Of a stretch of DNA of 64,000 nt, positions 1 to 12,549 are shown one piece after another (the first letter of the stretch is position 1; each line of letters begins with the position of its first letter). Below the pieces are notes generated by a model. The model searched no databases, had not been told where the DNA came from, and saw only the letters and a list, made by a program, of their open reading frames with translations. Origin of the DNA: Anastatus disparis (taxonomy: Eukaryota > Arthropoda > Insecta > Hymenoptera > Eupelmidae); contig JAFFSR010000231.1 in the NCBI GenBank assembly GCA_017163975.1, positions 372,001 to 436,000 on the forward strand, in the 5' to 3' direction. The translations under genes were made by a program, and so were the position numbers.

Positions 1-341
1 GGAAAATACCATACCTTTAAAGTTTTTTACTTAACAAGAAAGCATGATTTTCGATTTCAACGATATCAATTTTTTAACGCGAGATATCGTCTTTACAAGA
101 TTATTTTTAGACAGTTGCGTGTTTCGTATTTCTCGAGTTTTATCTTACTAAATAAAGATTTATAGTGCTTATTCTTCAGCGACTTATATAATTAAACCGT
201 ACTTGTTGAGTCTACGAAAAATTAGCCTATCTATAAATTTGATGCGGAAATGTTCTTAATTTGTATGAAACTATAATCAAGAGTCGGTTTACCATAAAAT
301 TGCTTCTACTTAAACGTTAAATAATCACTGAATAATACCAC
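1..341 (+). repeat. ~335-bp satellite, segment 1
   Basis: Degenerate copy of a ~335-bp unit recognised by landmarks such as GATATCAATTTTCTAACG, TTGCGTGTTTTCGTATTTCT, GGGCTTATTTTTTAGCTTA and ATTAGCCTATCTATAAA. The array runs off the left edge and is broken at 342 by a large insertion, after which the same unit resumes at the matching position (6664). Confidence 0.85.
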
Positions 342-579
342 ACTGAGAGAAAAATTTCTTCAAAACAAAGAAATATGCATTGAATCAAGGAATTCCTTTC
401 TTTACGGGCAAACAATGCATTATTTCTTTAAAAATATACACGAAATTTCTTTGAGTTAAATAAAAAAAGCTTCAAATTAAAACTATAAAATATTGCATTG
501 AAGAAATATTACGTTAAAATTAATATGCATTTTACAATTTTAAAGAACCATGTTTTTCTTTAAAAGAAAATATAGTCAA

Positions 580-1350
580 TACAAAAAAATATTGCTTTGA
601 GACAATAAAATATATTATTACAAAAAATTTCCAAATCTTAAAATTTATTTTGCAATTTTAAAATCGAAGAAATATTTCTTTGATTTAAAAATCTATAAGA
701 CTGTTCCTAAGAATTCAAATTTTGATCAAAAGAAGCTTTCTTTGAGTGGAACTAATATTGCTTTGAGACAATAAAATATATTATTACAAAAAAATTCCAA
801 ATCTTAAAATTTCTTCTGCAATTTTTAAATTGAAATATTTCTTTGATTTAAAAATCTATAAGATTGTTCCAAAGAATCCAAATTTTAATCGAAAGAAACT
901 TTCTTTGAGTGGAACCAATATTGCTTTGAGACAATGAAATATTTTATAACAAAAAATTTTCAAATCTTAAAATTTCTTCTGCAATTTTTAAATTGAAATA
1001 TTTCTTTGATTTAAAAATCTATAAGATTGTTCCTAAGAATACAAATTTTGATCGAAAGAAACTTTCTTTGAGTGGAACTAATATTGCTTTGAGACAATGA
1101 AATATTTTTTTACAAAAAATTTCCAAATCTTGAAATTTATTTTGCAATTTTTAAATCAAAGAAATATTTCCTTGATATCAAAATCTATAAGATTGTTCCT
1201 AAGAATCCAAATTTTTATCGAATGAAACTTTCTTTGAGTGGAACTAATATTGCTTTGAGACAATAAAATATATTATTTCAAAAAATTTCAAAATATTCAA
1301 ATTTATTTTCAATTTTTGAATCAAAGAAATATTTCTTCGAAACTACAATA
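580..1350. repeat. ~165-bp tandem repeat, about 5 units
   Basis: The landmark ATTGCTTTGAGACAATAAAA recurs near 591, 757, 920, 1083 and 1249, spacings of 163-166 bp. Units are rich in AAGAAATATTTCTTTGA-type motifs. No coding potential. Confidence 0.85.
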
Positions 1351-1729
1351 CATTTTACAAAAATTTGTTTATTCTAAATAGTTGATGAAAGTGGGTTAAT
1401 CGATTTTTTTAAATCTTTATTATTTTCAATATTTATATTTTTTCAAAGTAAAAATACATATATATTCACACGGAACTTTATGATTTCATGTAAATACGTT
1501 TATTCTAATACAGCATATATTATTTTTTATAAAACATACAAATAATAGAGATAATTATAGTTATCGCTCGAAATCTTCAATTTATCAATGTTTCCCTATT
1601 AACACTTTGATACCAAATATGTATGTATCGCATCGCTCGCAGTGCATTACGTTAAAAGGTTTAACTTTACGACTTTCTTATATATGAACTGACGGGGCTT
1701 CCCTGCACTTGCAAGTTTCCCACATAGCA

Positions 1730-4330
1730 TGAAATATTTCAAAAAAAGATTACATGAAATATTTCAGTAAAATATTAAATTAGTGATAAACAAATATTTC
1801 TTCGAAATATTACAGTTTAAGAATATGAAATAATTCATTGAAATATTTCTGTAATATTGCTGCAACATTTCATGTTTTATTCCAAAAAAATTTCTGAATC
1901 CAACACTGAAATATTTGAGAAATATTACTGAATTATTTCTTGAAATGTTTCACATTAATATTTCACCAATCTTTCAAGAAACATTGCATGAAATATTCCT
2001 GTAATATTGAAGGAATATTTCATGTTTTATTCCTAACAATTTTTGAATCCAACACTGAAATATTTGAGAAATATTACTAAATTATTTCTTGAAATGTTTC
2101 ATATTAATATTTCACCAATCTTTTAAGAAACATTGCATGAAATATTCCTGTAATATTAAAGGAATATTTCATGTTTTCTTCCAAACAATTTTTGAATCCA
2201 ACACTGAAATATTTAAGGAAGATTACTAAATTATTTCTTGAAATGTTTTACATTAATATTTCACCAATTTTTCAAGAAACATTGCATGAAATATTCCTGT
2301 AATATTAAAGGAATATTTCATGTTTTATTCCAAACAATTTTTGAATCCAACACTGAAATATTTGAGTAAGGTTACTAGATTATTTCTTGAAATGTTTCAG
2401 ATCAATATTTCGCCAATCCTTCAAGAAACAATGCATGAAATATTCCTGTAATATTTAAGGAATATTTCATGTTTTATTCCTAACAATTTTTGAATCCAAA
2501 CCTGAAATATTTGAGAAATATTACTAAATTATTTCTTGAAATGTTTCATATTAATATTTCACCAATCTTTTAAGAAACATTGCATGAAATATTCCTGTAA
2601 TATTAAAGGAATATTTCATGTTTTATTCCAAACAATTTTTGAATCCAACACTGAAATATTTAAGAAAGATTACTAAATTATTTCTTGAAATGTTTTACAT
2701 TAATATTTCACCAATCTTTCAAGAAACATCGCATGAAATATTCCTGTAATATTGAAGGAATATTTCATGTTTTATTCCAAACAATTTTTGAATCCAACAC
2801 TGAAATATTTGAGAAAGGTTACTAGATTATTTCTTGAAATGTTTCAGATTAATATTTCGCCAATCTTTCAAGAAACATTGCATGAAATATTCCTGTAATA
2901 TTTAAGGAATATTTCATGTTTTATTCCTAACAATTTTTGAATCCAACACTGAAGTATTTGAGAAATATTACTAAATTATTTCTTGAAATGTTTCAAATCA
3001 ATATTTCGCAAATCTTTCAAGAAACATTTCATGAAATATTTCTGTAATATGGATGGAACATTTCATGTTTTATTTCAAAAAATTTTTGAATCCAACACTG
3101 AAATATTTGAGAAAGGTTACTAGATTATTTCTTGAAATGTTTACGATTAATATTTCGCCAATCTTTCAAGAAACATTGCATGAAATATTCCTGTAATATT
3201 AAAGGAATATTTCATGTTTTATTCCAAACTATTTTTGAATCCAACACTGAAATATTTGAGAAAAATTACTAGATTATTTATTGAAATGTTTCACATTAAT
3301 ATTTCACCAATCTTTCAAGAAACATTGCATGAAATATTCCTCTAATATTGAAGGAATATTTCATGTTTTATTCCAAACAATTTTTGTTTCCAACACTGAA
3401 ATATTTGAGAAAGGTTACTAGATTATTTCTTGAAATGTTTACGATCAATATTTCGCCAATCTTTCAAGAAACATTGCATGAAATATTCCTGTAATATTGA
3501 AGGAATATTTCATGTTTTATTCCAAACTATTTTTGAATCCAACACTGAAATACTTGAGAAAGGTTACTAGATTATTTCTTGAAATGTTTCAGATCAATAT
3601 TTCGCCAATCTTTCAAGAAACATTGTATGAAATATTCCTGTAATATTGAAGGAATATTTCATGTTTTATTCCAAACTATTTTTAGATCTAACACCGAAAT
3701 ATTCGAGAAATATTACTAAATTATTTCTTGAAATGTTTCAAATCAATATTTCGCAAATCTTTCAAGAAACATTTCATGAAATATTTCTGTAATATTGAAG
3801 GAACATTTCATGTTTTATTTCGAAAAATTTTTGAATCCAACACTAAAATATTCAAAAAATATTGTTACATTATTTCTTGAAATGTTTCAAATCAATATTT
3901 CACAAATCTTTCAAAAAACATTTCATGAAATATTCCTGTAATATTAAAGGAACATTTCATGTTTTATTTCAAAAATTTTTTGAATCTGACACTGAAAATT
4001 TCAAGAAATATTGTTACATTATTTCTTGAAATGTTTCAAATCAATATTTCGCAAATCTTTCAAGAAACATTTTATGAAATATTTCTGTTATATTTAAAAA
4101 ACATTTCATGAAGTATTTAAAAAAATGTATGAACATAACACTGAAATATCGTAGAAATATTGCTGCACTATTTCTTAAAATATTTCAAATCAATAATGCG
4201 CAAATTTTTCAAGAATTTTTCTGGAATTTGACAGAAATATTTCATGAAGTATTTCGAAAAATTTATGAATATAACAGTGAAATATTGGAGAAATATTGTT
4301 TAAATATTTGTAGTTCTCTCGCGTTTGTAG
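1730..4330. repeat. ~149-bp tandem array
   Basis: The phrase TTTGAATCCAACACTGAAAT recurs at ~148-149 bp intervals (for example near 2045, 2193 and 2342) through roughly 17 units, degenerating after ~3700. Each unit carries several GAAATATTTC or GGAATATTTC palindromes. Open frames in this stretch (such as 4108-4365) follow the repeats and are not taken as genes. Confidence 0.9.
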
Positions 4331-4559
4331 CAATTCTTCCATCTTGCCAGCAGGTGGCTACTTGATTATATTTTCATGTGATCGTAAATGTGGTTGGCAA
4401 ACTCTCGCAAGTGGTGGGACGCTCTCTCGTTTAGTATATAAGACCGAAAATTCTTGATACAAATAAATAAGCGCTTAAATTATAAATAACAAATAAATGT
4501 ATAAGTATCTAATATGGTTTGAGATGCAACTCTTACAAAATCAAAAATAATATCTGATA

Positions 4560-5145
4560 GAATTTTTCATCAATATTACAAATCAGTATTTCATGAAAGA
4601 TTCCAAAAACATTTCCGAAAGGGTTAATAATCCTCTATGAATACTTTAGTTAAACTGATGGGCAATCTTTCAACAATATAACATATCAATATTACATGAA
4701 AGATTTTTGAAATAAGTCCGAAACATTTTTTGAGAGATTCATAATTTTTTATGAATCCTTCAATAACATATTTTAGCAATCTTTCAACAATGTTACAAAG
4801 CAATATTTCATGAAAGATTTTAGAAATATTTCAAAAACATTTCTTGAAAGATTCATAATCTTTTATGAATCCTTTAATAAAATATTTCTGCAATCTTTCA
4901 ACAATGTTACAAAGCAATATTTCATGAAAGATTTTACAAATATTTCAGAAACCTTTCTTGAAAGATTCATAATCTTTTATGAATCCTTTAATAAAATATT
5001 TCTGCAATCTTTCAACAATCTTACAAATCAACATTTCATGAAAGATTTCAGAAATATTTCAGAAACATTTCTTGAAAGATTCATAATCTCACATGAATCT
5101 TGCGGTCAAATATTGCTACAATCTTTCAACAATATTACAAATTAA
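4560..5145. repeat. ~114-bp tandem repeat
   Basis: A 114-bp unit is repeated about three times (clearest at 4810-5130). Because 114 is a multiple of three it stays open and would give a repeated 38-residue peptide, which explains the 111-codon frame there. It shares GAAATATTTC motifs with the preceding array. Confidence 0.8.
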
Positions 5146-5399
5146 TATTTTACAAAATAATGAAAGAATGTTACAGAAACATTACATGAAATATTTCAAA
5201 TCAATCTTCTAGAAGGACATATCAATATTTCAGAAATATTTTTTATCAATATTTCTGTTTTATTCCGAATCTTTCAATGAAATATTTCAGAAATATTTCA
5301 TGCTATGTGGGTTAGAAAAAAGGGGTTTCCACCAAGCGGTCGAAATTCAAAGCTTTATAACTGAATAAATTTTTTGAATCAAACAAATGCTTTCATGGT

Positions 5400-6350
5400 A
5401 ATACCACAATTTTTTCATGGCAAACAAAAAACTTCATGGAATTGGAGAAATGATTTTTTAAACATGAAATTTAAATCCTTTAACCACTTTCTTTGAATGA
5501 AAAATATTTCATTATTAGAAAGAAATAATTTTATGGAAATGATGAAAATATTTCTCCAAGTCGAAAATTATAACTTTCAAGTGAAAAGATATTCAATCAA
5601 AGTTATTTTTTAATATGGATTAAATAATTGTTTTGAATCAATTAAAATTTTTCATGGTGAAGAAATACATTCATTGAATTTAAGAAATGCTTTTTTAGAC
5701 TTAAAATTTTAATTCTTTAACCATTTGCTTAGAATGAAAAATATTTCATTATTGGAAAGAAATAATTTTATTGAGATGATAAAAATATTTCTCCAAATCA
5801 AAAATTATAACTTTTTATTGAAAAAATATTCAATCGAAGAAATTTTTTAATACAGATTAAATAATAGTTTTGAATCAATTAAAATTTTTTCATGGCAAAG
5901 AAATAACTGCATTGAATTCAAGAAATGTTTTTTTAAACTTGAAATTTAAATTCTTCAACCATTTTCTTAGAATGAAAAATATTTCATTATTGGAAAGAAA
6001 TAATTTTATTCAAATGATAAAAATATTTCTCCAAATCAAAAATTATAACTTTCGACTGAAGAAATATTCAATCAAAGTATATTTTTTAATATAGATTAAA
6101 TAATAGTTTTGTATTAACTACAAATATTTCATGGCAAAGAAATAACTGTATTGAATTCAAAAAATGCTTTTTTAAACTTAAAATTTTAATGCTTTAACCA
6201 TTTACTTAGAATGAAGAATATTTCATTATTAGAAAGAAATAATTTTATTGAAATGATAAAATTATTTCTTTAATTTAAATATTATTTCTTATTATTGAAA
6301 AAATATTCGCTCAAAGAAATTTTTTAATGCAGATAAAATGGTAATTTTAA
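5400..6350. repeat. ~238-bp tandem repeat, 4 units
   Basis: The landmark ATTATTGGAAAGAAATAATT recurs near 5511, 5750, 5986 and 6225, spacings of 236-239 bp. The short frame at 5870-6094 lies within one unit and is a by-product. Confidence 0.85.
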
Positions 6351-6663
6351 AACAATAACAATTTTTTTGATTTAAAAAATAAAGTATATTGTTTCCAAGA
6401 ATTTTTCTTTGTTTATTATCGTTTGTCTGAAAGAAATTGATTTCTTCAATTTAATAATATAATCTGCTAGATTCAAACTTATTTTCTTCTCATTAAAGAA
6501 ATGGTTTATCAATCATTATTTTAATGATATATTTCTTTAATTGCAAGTCGTATGTTATTGCAATGATTATCGTTTTCTTTGAACCAAAGAAATGCACTTT
6601 ATTGACTCCGATTTCTTAGATTTAAAAGTACCTTCTTTAATTCAAAGAAAATTTTTTCTCAGT

Positions 6664-7110
6664 CTTTCACTCGAAAAAAAGCACGATTCTCGATTTTTAC
6701 GATATCAATTTTCTAACGGGAGATATCGTATTTACAAGATTTTTTTCAGACATTGCGTGTTTTCGTATTTCTCGAGTTCTATCTAACCAAATAAGGTTTT
6801 ATAGGGCTCATTTTTTAGCTTAGGACTTATTTAATCAAATCGTTATTTTTGGGTTTACGAAAAAGTAGTTTATCTATAAATACGATACTGTAATGTTCAA
6901 AATTCGTATAAAACCATAATCAAGAATCGGTTTACCATACGATTGCTCATACTAAAACGTTATATTTACTACGAAATACCATACAATTATAGTTTGTCAC
7001 CTAAAAAGAAAGCACAATTTTAGATTTTTATAATATCAATTTGCGAATGCGAGATATTTTATTTACAAGATTTTTTTTAGACATTGCGTGTTTTCGTATT
7101 TCTCATCCCC
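6664..7110 (+). repeat. ~335-bp satellite, segment 2
   Basis: Resumes the satellite at the unit position where segment 1 stopped, covers a little over one unit, and is cut in the TATTTCTC/AGTTCTATCT region by the foldback at 7111. Confidence 0.85.
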
Positions 7111-9057
7111 CCCTGTTAAAAAAGTTCGTACTGATTCAGTACTGATTTCACGTTGAAATCAGGACTTGGTTAACATTGAATCGGTGTAAAATAAACATAA
7201 AATTTACACAAAATCAGTACTGCGCATGCCCTAAAAATGGTTCCATAACGCAACGCAAATAATGTACAAAATTCGTGCCCAATCAATATTAAATCAGTGT
7301 GAAATCAGTACTGAATTCGGGAAAGAATATTCGTATACGAAATGAAAGAATCAACTCAATACGAAATCAGTACGTAATCAGTACACAATATTAACAAAAT
7401 TCGTACGAATTATTTTCGAAATACGTGACCTTTCAGTTCCTAATCAGTGCCAAATCAGTACTAAATTCGGGAAATAATATTCGTATACGAAATGAGAGAA
7501 TCGACTCAGTACGAAATCTGTACGCAATCAGTACACAATTTTGAAAAAATTCGTACGAATTGTTTTGGAAATACGTGGCTTTTCAGTTACTAATCAAGGT
7601 TAAATCAGTACTGAATTCGAAAAAGAATATTCGTATACGTAATGACAGAATCGAATCATTACGAAATCATTTTAACACTGATTAGGAACTGAAAAAACAC
7701 GTATTTCCAAAACAATTCTTACGCATTCTGTTGAAATTGTGTACTGATTACCCCGTTGAAAAAATCCAATTGGATTTTGTTGGGAATCCATGTTGGAATT
7801 CCAATCAATTCCAATTGGAAATTTATAATGGAATTCCAATGAGAATTTTAGAAATTCAATGTAAATTTATCGACATTATTAAGCGATTGAAATATTTTTT
7901 AATATAAAATTTTATTTATGTTTTCATTGCGACTTATAAAAATATCTCTGTTCATTGAGTAAAATAGAACGTGAGAAAGCAGGTCGAATGATCGTCGTCT
8001 TAGACCAAATGAAACTACAAGACTACCAGCTTATAAGTTCTAAACTCTTTTATTTTTTTTGTGCGCATTTGTTTGCCATAAGAGAGTCAATAGATAGAAA
8101 GCGTGGTAGCCGCCTGATGATCAATTATTAGTACTATTATATAAATGTGTATATTTATATTCGATGATTAGCCGCCAGGGAGCTACAATGCTATCTATCT
8201 ATTGACTTTCTTATGGCAAGCAAATGCGCACAAAAAAAATAAAAGAGTTTAGAACTTATAAACTGGTAGTTTGGTAGTTTCATTTGGTCTAAGACGACGA
8301 TCATTCGGCCTGCCTTCTCACGTTCTATTTTACTCAATGAACAGAGCTATTTTTATAAGTCGAAATGAATACATAAATAAAATTTTATATAAAAAAATAT
8401 TCCAATCGCTTAAAAATGTCGATAAATTTACATTGAATTTCTAAAATTCTCATTGGAATTCCATTATGAATTCCCAATTGGATTTTTTCAACGGGGTAGG
8501 TACTGAATTAATATTGATTTCGTACTAAGTCGATTCTCTCATTTCGTATACGAATATAATTTTCCGAATTCAGTACTAATTTGGCACTGATTAGAAACTG
8601 AAAGGTCACGTATTCCCAAAACATTTCGTACGAATTTTGTTAAAATTGTGTACTGATTACGTCCTGATTTTGTACTGAGTCGATTCTGTGATTTCGTATA
8701 CGAATATTTTTCCGGAATTCAGTACTGATTTGGCATTGATTGAGAACTGAAAAGTCACGTATTTCGAAAACAATTCGTACGAATTTTGTTGAAATGGTGT
8801 GCTGATTACGTACTGATTACGTACTGATTTCGTACTGAGTTGATTCTTTTATTTCGCATACGAATATTCTTTCCCGAATTCAGTACTGATTTCGCACTGA
8901 TTCAATTATTTGTGTTGTGTTATGGAACCATTTTCAGGACAAGCACAGTACTGATTTCGTGTAAATTTTATGTTGATTTTACACTGATTCAATGTTAACC
9001 AAGTCCTGATTTCAATGTAAAATCAGTACTGAATCAGTACGAACTTTTTTAACAGGG
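7111..9057. mobile_element. Foldback element rich in GTACTGATT motifs
   Basis: Begins CCCTGTTAAAAAAGTTCGTA and ends with its reverse complement. The inverted arms extend about 600 bp each and hold dozens of GTACTGATT/AATCAGTAC and TTCGTACGAATT-type motifs in both orientations. The satellite joins again seamlessly on each side. The centre is occupied by a second foldback (7751-8496). No ORF; non-autonomous. The repeated subterminal motif could be a transposase binding site, which is inference. Confidence 0.8.
7751..8496. mobile_element. Nested foldback, CCCCGTTGAAAAAA ends, TA target
   Basis: Ends are CCCCGTTGAAAAAATCCAAT and its reverse complement, flanked on both sides by TA. The arms are nearly complementary along their length, with a short non-paired centre near 8125. 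It interrupts the GTACTGATT-rich element, so it inserted later. Confidence 0.8.
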
Positions 9058-9430
9058 AAGTTCTATCTAACTGAATAAGGTTTTATAGGGCTTATTTTTT
9101 AGCTTAGGACTTTTGTGATCGAATCGTTATTTTTGAGTCCACGAAAAATCAGCCTATCTATAAAAGCGATGCTGTTACGTTGAAAATTTATTTAAAACCT
9201 TAATCAAGAGTTAGATTCCCATACGATTGCTCATACTGAAACGTTAAATATTCACTAGAAAATTCTATACATTTATAGTTTTTTAATTAAAAAAAATGCA
9301 TTCGATTTTAACGATATCAATTTTCTAACTGGAGATATCGTATTTACAAGATTTTTTTAAACGGTTGAGTGTTTCATATTTCTCGAGTTCTATTTAACTA
9401 AATGGAGATTTATAGGGCTTATTTTTTAGC
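9058..9430 (+). repeat. ~335-bp satellite, segment 3
   Basis: Continues the satellite from AGTTCTATCTAAC to TTTTTTAGCTTAA, where a TTAA-targeting MITE has inserted. Confidence 0.85.
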
Positions 9431-9434
9431 TTAA

Positions 9435-9815
9435 GAGGAGGTCACGTATCTCTGTCCTTTTCTAATCAAAGAATTGAGTTTCTTACAGAAACTAATAACT
9501 TTAGCAAAAAATGAAGAGAGAGCCGCATCTTGTATCAAAAAAAGCAATATTTTCTTTAATAAGAAAGAATTAATTTTATTGCTTCGTTTTCAAGAAAACC
9601 TTGAAAAACTTAAATCATAGAGGTTGGGGTGGACAATTCGGTTTTTCAAGGTTTTCTTGAGAACGAAGCAATAAAATTAATTTTTTCTTATCAAAGAAAA
9701 ATATTCCTTTTTTGCTACAAGATGCGGCTTTCTCTTCATTTTTTGCTAAAGTAATTAGTTTTTGTAAAAACATCATTTCTTTGATTAGAAAAGGACAGAG
9801 ATACGTGACCTCCTC
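9435..9815. mobile_element. TTAA-flanked foldback MITE, family A copy 1
   Basis: Flanked by TTAA (9431-9434 and 9816-9819). Ends are GAGGAGGTCACGTATCTCTG and its reverse complement, and the arms pair over most of the ~380 bp. The target is the TTAA in the AGCTTAAGACTT stretch of the satellite. The right TTAA is shared with the next element. TTAA duplication is known for piggyBac, Kolobok and Sola3 transposons. Confidence 0.9.
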
Positions 9816-9819
9816 TTAA

Positions 9820-10203
9820 GAGCAGCTTGTACATTTCTATTTTTTTCTAACCATAAAATTCATTTTTCTGCAAAATCTAATAATTTTAGCAAATTATAAG
9901 AAGAAAGCCCCATCTCGTATAATAAATAGCAATGAATTCTTTTATAAGGATAAGTTATTTTTATCGCTTCGTTTTTAAGAAAACTTGTCAAATAACTGAA
10001 TTGTCCATCCTAACCTTTATTTTTCAAGTTTTTGAATGTTTTCTTCAAAACAAATCGATAAAAATAATTTTTCCTCATTAAAGAAAACATTGCTTTTCAT
10101 CATACGAGATGGAGCTATCTTATTATTTTTTGCTACGATTATTAGTTTATGTAAAAAAAATCAGTCCTCTGATAAGAAAAGGACAGATATACTCGACCTA
10201 CTC
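9820..10203. mobile_element. TTAA-flanked foldback MITE, family A copy 2
   Basis: Starts immediately after the shared TTAA and ends at TTAA 10204-10207. It is a diverged copy of the preceding element (AGAAGAAAGCCCCATCTCGT-type interior, foldback arms). The 60-codon frame at 10036 lies in an arm and is not a gene. Confidence 0.8.
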
Positions 10204-10207
10204 TTAA

Positions 10208-10336
10208 AACTTATATAATTAAACCGTAATTGTTGAGTCTACAAAAAATTAGCCTATCTATAAATGCGATGCTGTAATGTTCAAAATTCGTATAAGACCA
10301 CAATAAAGAGTCGGTTTCATATAAGATAGCTTAGAC
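10208..10336 (+). repeat. ~335-bp satellite, segment 4
   Basis: Satellite resumes at AACTTATATAATTAAACCGT, the position expected after removing the two MITEs, and runs to the next insertion. Confidence 0.85.
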
Positions 10337-10339
10337 TAA

Positions 10340-10704
10340 GAGCAGGCTGAATTATCTGTTCTTGTTTTATAGTTTTTTTCATCATTTATATTACCATTAA
10401 TTGTAACACTAAAAAAATTGCAGCCCACGTTAGATACTAGTATAATTTAGATAAATTTTATAATTTTATCACATGGTTTCAGAATAATATCAGACTTACT
10501 GAAAATCTAAAATATTACCTATCTTTTTTGGTAGGTCTCATATTATTCAGAAACTTCATGATTAAATTATTTTGTTCTTATTATAAAATTTAACCATTAT
10601 TCTAGTATCTAGTAGGGGCTGCCATTTTTTTCGTGTCATAGCCACTGGTGTTTACATAAATAATGGAAAATACTATTAGACAAAGACAGATCGTTCGGCC
10701 TCTT
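10340..10704. mobile_element. Foldback MITE, family B copy 1 (diverged)
   Basis: Inverted ends (GAGCAGGCTGAATTATCTGT on the left, ATCGTTCGGCCTC on the right) and the central pair of GCAGCCC..TAGATACTAG / CTAGTATCTAGTAGGGGCTGC motifs match the better preserved copies at 19317-19687 and 33747-34127. The flanking TTAA has decayed. Confidence 0.75.
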
Positions 10705-10707
10705 TTC

Positions 10708-11067
10708 AAACGTTAAATATTTAATTAAAAAATACCATGAATTCACAATCTTTCACTTAAAAAGAAAGCATGGTTTTCGATTTTTACGATATCAGTTTTC
10801 TAGCTCGAGATATCTTATTTACAAGATTTTTCTTAGACATTCCGCGTTTTCGTAATTGTCGTGTTCTATCTAACCAAATGAAGTTATATGGGGCATATTT
10901 TTTAGCTTAGGACTTTTATAATCAAATCGTTACTTTTGAGTCCGCAAAAAATTAGCCTATCTATAAAAGCGATGCTGTAACGTTAAAATTCGTTCGAAAC
11001 CATAATCAAGAGTCGGTTTCCCATACGATTTCTCATACTCAAATGTTAAATAATTATTATAACAAAC
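10708..11067 (+). repeat. ~335-bp satellite, segment 5
   Basis: Resumes at AAACGTTAAATATT and covers about one unit before the TA-flanked insertion at 11070. The minus-strand frame 10957-11184 crosses the boundary and is spurious. Confidence 0.8.
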
Positions 11068-11150
11068 TACCCAATAAGCACACATCTGGAAAAAAGAATT
11101 CTTTAAGAATCCACGAATGTCCGCTCTGAAGTTAATATAAAATATATTAA

Positions 11151-11359
11151 GGGGATGTAAAATACCGACATTACAGTTTTCCAAGTTATTGGTTCTTAAT
11201 CAAAGATTTTTAAAAATATCTCTATATTACAGTCTTCCATTTCTACTAATAAAGAGCCTAATATAGAGATATTTCTGAAAATTTTTGAATAAAGATAAAA
11301 AATTTGGAAAAGTGTAATGTCGGTAACTATGTAGAAATCATATACCCTATTACATCCCC
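11151..11359. mobile_element. TTAA-flanked MITE, GGGGATGTAA family copy 1
   Basis: TTAA at 11147-11150 and 11360-11363. Ends GGGGATGTAAAATACCGACA and TATTACATCCCC are inverted; internal arms (AATATCTCTATATTA / TAATATAGAGATATT) also fold back. About 209 bp. Confidence 0.85.
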
Positions 11360-11363
11360 TTAA

Positions 11364-11748
11364 CGGCAGGCCGGAGTAGAACCTGATACCGACCGAGTAA
11401 CAATTGAGTTGTTTGTTATTTACTCAAGTATTAATCAGTGTATCTTCAAAATAAAGGTTGATCGCAATAGATATTATTATTATGAATATCTATGCACAAG
11501 AAAAAAAAAATCTACTGATTTCTTTTTGAAAAAAGTAAGGAACGCCGAAGTAAAAGATTATGTTTATAATATTTTCGCGTTCCTTACTTTTCTCAAAAAC
11601 AAAGCGATAGATTTTTTTTTTCTTGTGCATAAATATTTGTAATAATAATATCTATTGCGCTTAACCTTCAATTTGCAGATATACCGATTAATACTTGAGC
11701 AAATAACAAAAATGCTAATTAGACAAGGACAGCGAATCCGGCCTGCTC
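11364..11748. mobile_element. TTAA-flanked foldback MITE, family C copy 1
   Basis: Shares the TTAA at 11360 with the previous MITE and ends at TTAA 11749-11752. The terminal ~30 bp of the two ends differ (CGGCAGGCCGGAGTAGAACC versus GAGCAGGCCGGATTCGCTGT), while the internal arms around ATTTACTCAAGTATTAATC and TCTATGCACAAGAAAAAAAA fold back. The short frames on both strands here are arm by-products. Confidence 0.85.
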
Positions 11749-12461
11749 TTAATAAAGTATTCATAAAATATTCACAAAGTATTCTTCCACAAAATTTAAA
11801 TAAAATATAACTCTTCAACTTATCTTTATAAATATTTTAAAAGGATTAAGAAAGTATTCATAAAGAATTCTTTTTTGAAACAGCAATCATAATCCAAAGT
11901 ATTCATAAGGTAGTCAAAAAGTATACTTTTGAAACACTGATTTTCTAGTAACTTAGTCACTTTCAAAAATCGAAAGATGTAATGGATATTTTATTGCTTT
12001 TCAGATTATTTTAAAATCATTTTTAATTTTTATTTTCATGAAATTCAAAATTGAAAAGTTGAAATTCCTGATAATTTTATAAATTGTAAAAATTCAATTT
12101 AATTAATCATTTAATAATATAAATAATTTTTATCTATTTTAAACGAAAAAATTGTTAACATTTTATAAAACAAAATATATAAATATTTTAGGTGTTTAAA
12201 ATAAATTCTCGTTTTGAGAATTTAAACAAATATCTAAACATTCTTCAATTTAAATTAAATTAACCATGACTTCACAAAAAATTTCTTTTATTAAATTAAG
12301 GTATCTCTTGAATATTTAATAAATTTTTACTTAAATTATTCAAATAAAAATGTAGTTTGGCTAATATTATTAACCATGAATAATTAACTAACAAATTTAC
12401 TAACATTTCTTATGCTTATACCAATGAACATGTACAAGTTTCGAGAATTTATTAACAGATG

Positions 12462-12549
12462 AGTTGGTAGCCAAGTAGACTAAGTCATGGGCAAGACTTT
12501 TTTTTATTTTGTTTGACATCCTCAAAAACCATAGTTCGAATCTCGAACA
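12462..12549 (+). other. tRNA-like (SINE-head-like) sequence
   Basis: TGGTAGCCAAGTAGACTAAG resembles a Pol III A box, and AGTTCGAATCTC about 55 bp later resembles a B box, followed by a T run. Spacing is compatible with a degenerate tRNA-derived SINE head. No cloverleaf can be drawn convincingly. Confidence 0.3.

Larger units (their letters stand above)
1719..5311. mobile_element. Foldback element with CCCACATAGCATG ends, nested
   Basis: The left end CCCACATAGCATGAAATATT is matched exactly by the reverse complement of the right end for about 22 bp. The interior is tandem array (149 bp, then 114 bp units) saturated with the palindromic decamer GAAATATTTC. It sits inside the 342-6663 element, making it a second nesting level in the satellite. 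No transposase is present. Confidence 0.6.
342..6663. mobile_element. Large tandem-repeat-filled element with short inverted ends
   Basis: The satellite is interrupted precisely here. The left end reads ACTGAGAGAAAAATTTCTT and the right end, reverse-complemented, reads ACTGAGAAAAAATTTTCTT, so the segment has inverted termini. No protein gene is visible. The interior is built from tandem arrays of ~165 and ~238 bp, plus a nested foldback at 1719-5311. ACTGAGA-like ends resemble some CACTA-type insect elements, but no transposase or clear target duplication supports a superfamily, so the class is left open. Confidence 0.6.

Noticed and set aside
1730..4330. Regular spacing suggestive of a CRISPR-like array
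   Set aside because: Units are contiguous 149-bp repeats with no unique spacers, in a eukaryotic context.
4810..5145. 111-codon repetitive ORF
   Set aside because: Product of a 114-bp tandem repeat (multiple of three) inside a non-coding foldback; no codon-level conservation signal.
11409..11818. Short ORFs on both strands
   Set aside because: They are mirror frames of MITE foldback arms.
12462..12549. A functional tRNA gene
   Set aside because: Only A- and B-box-like pieces are visible; no acceptor stem or anticodon arm can be formed.
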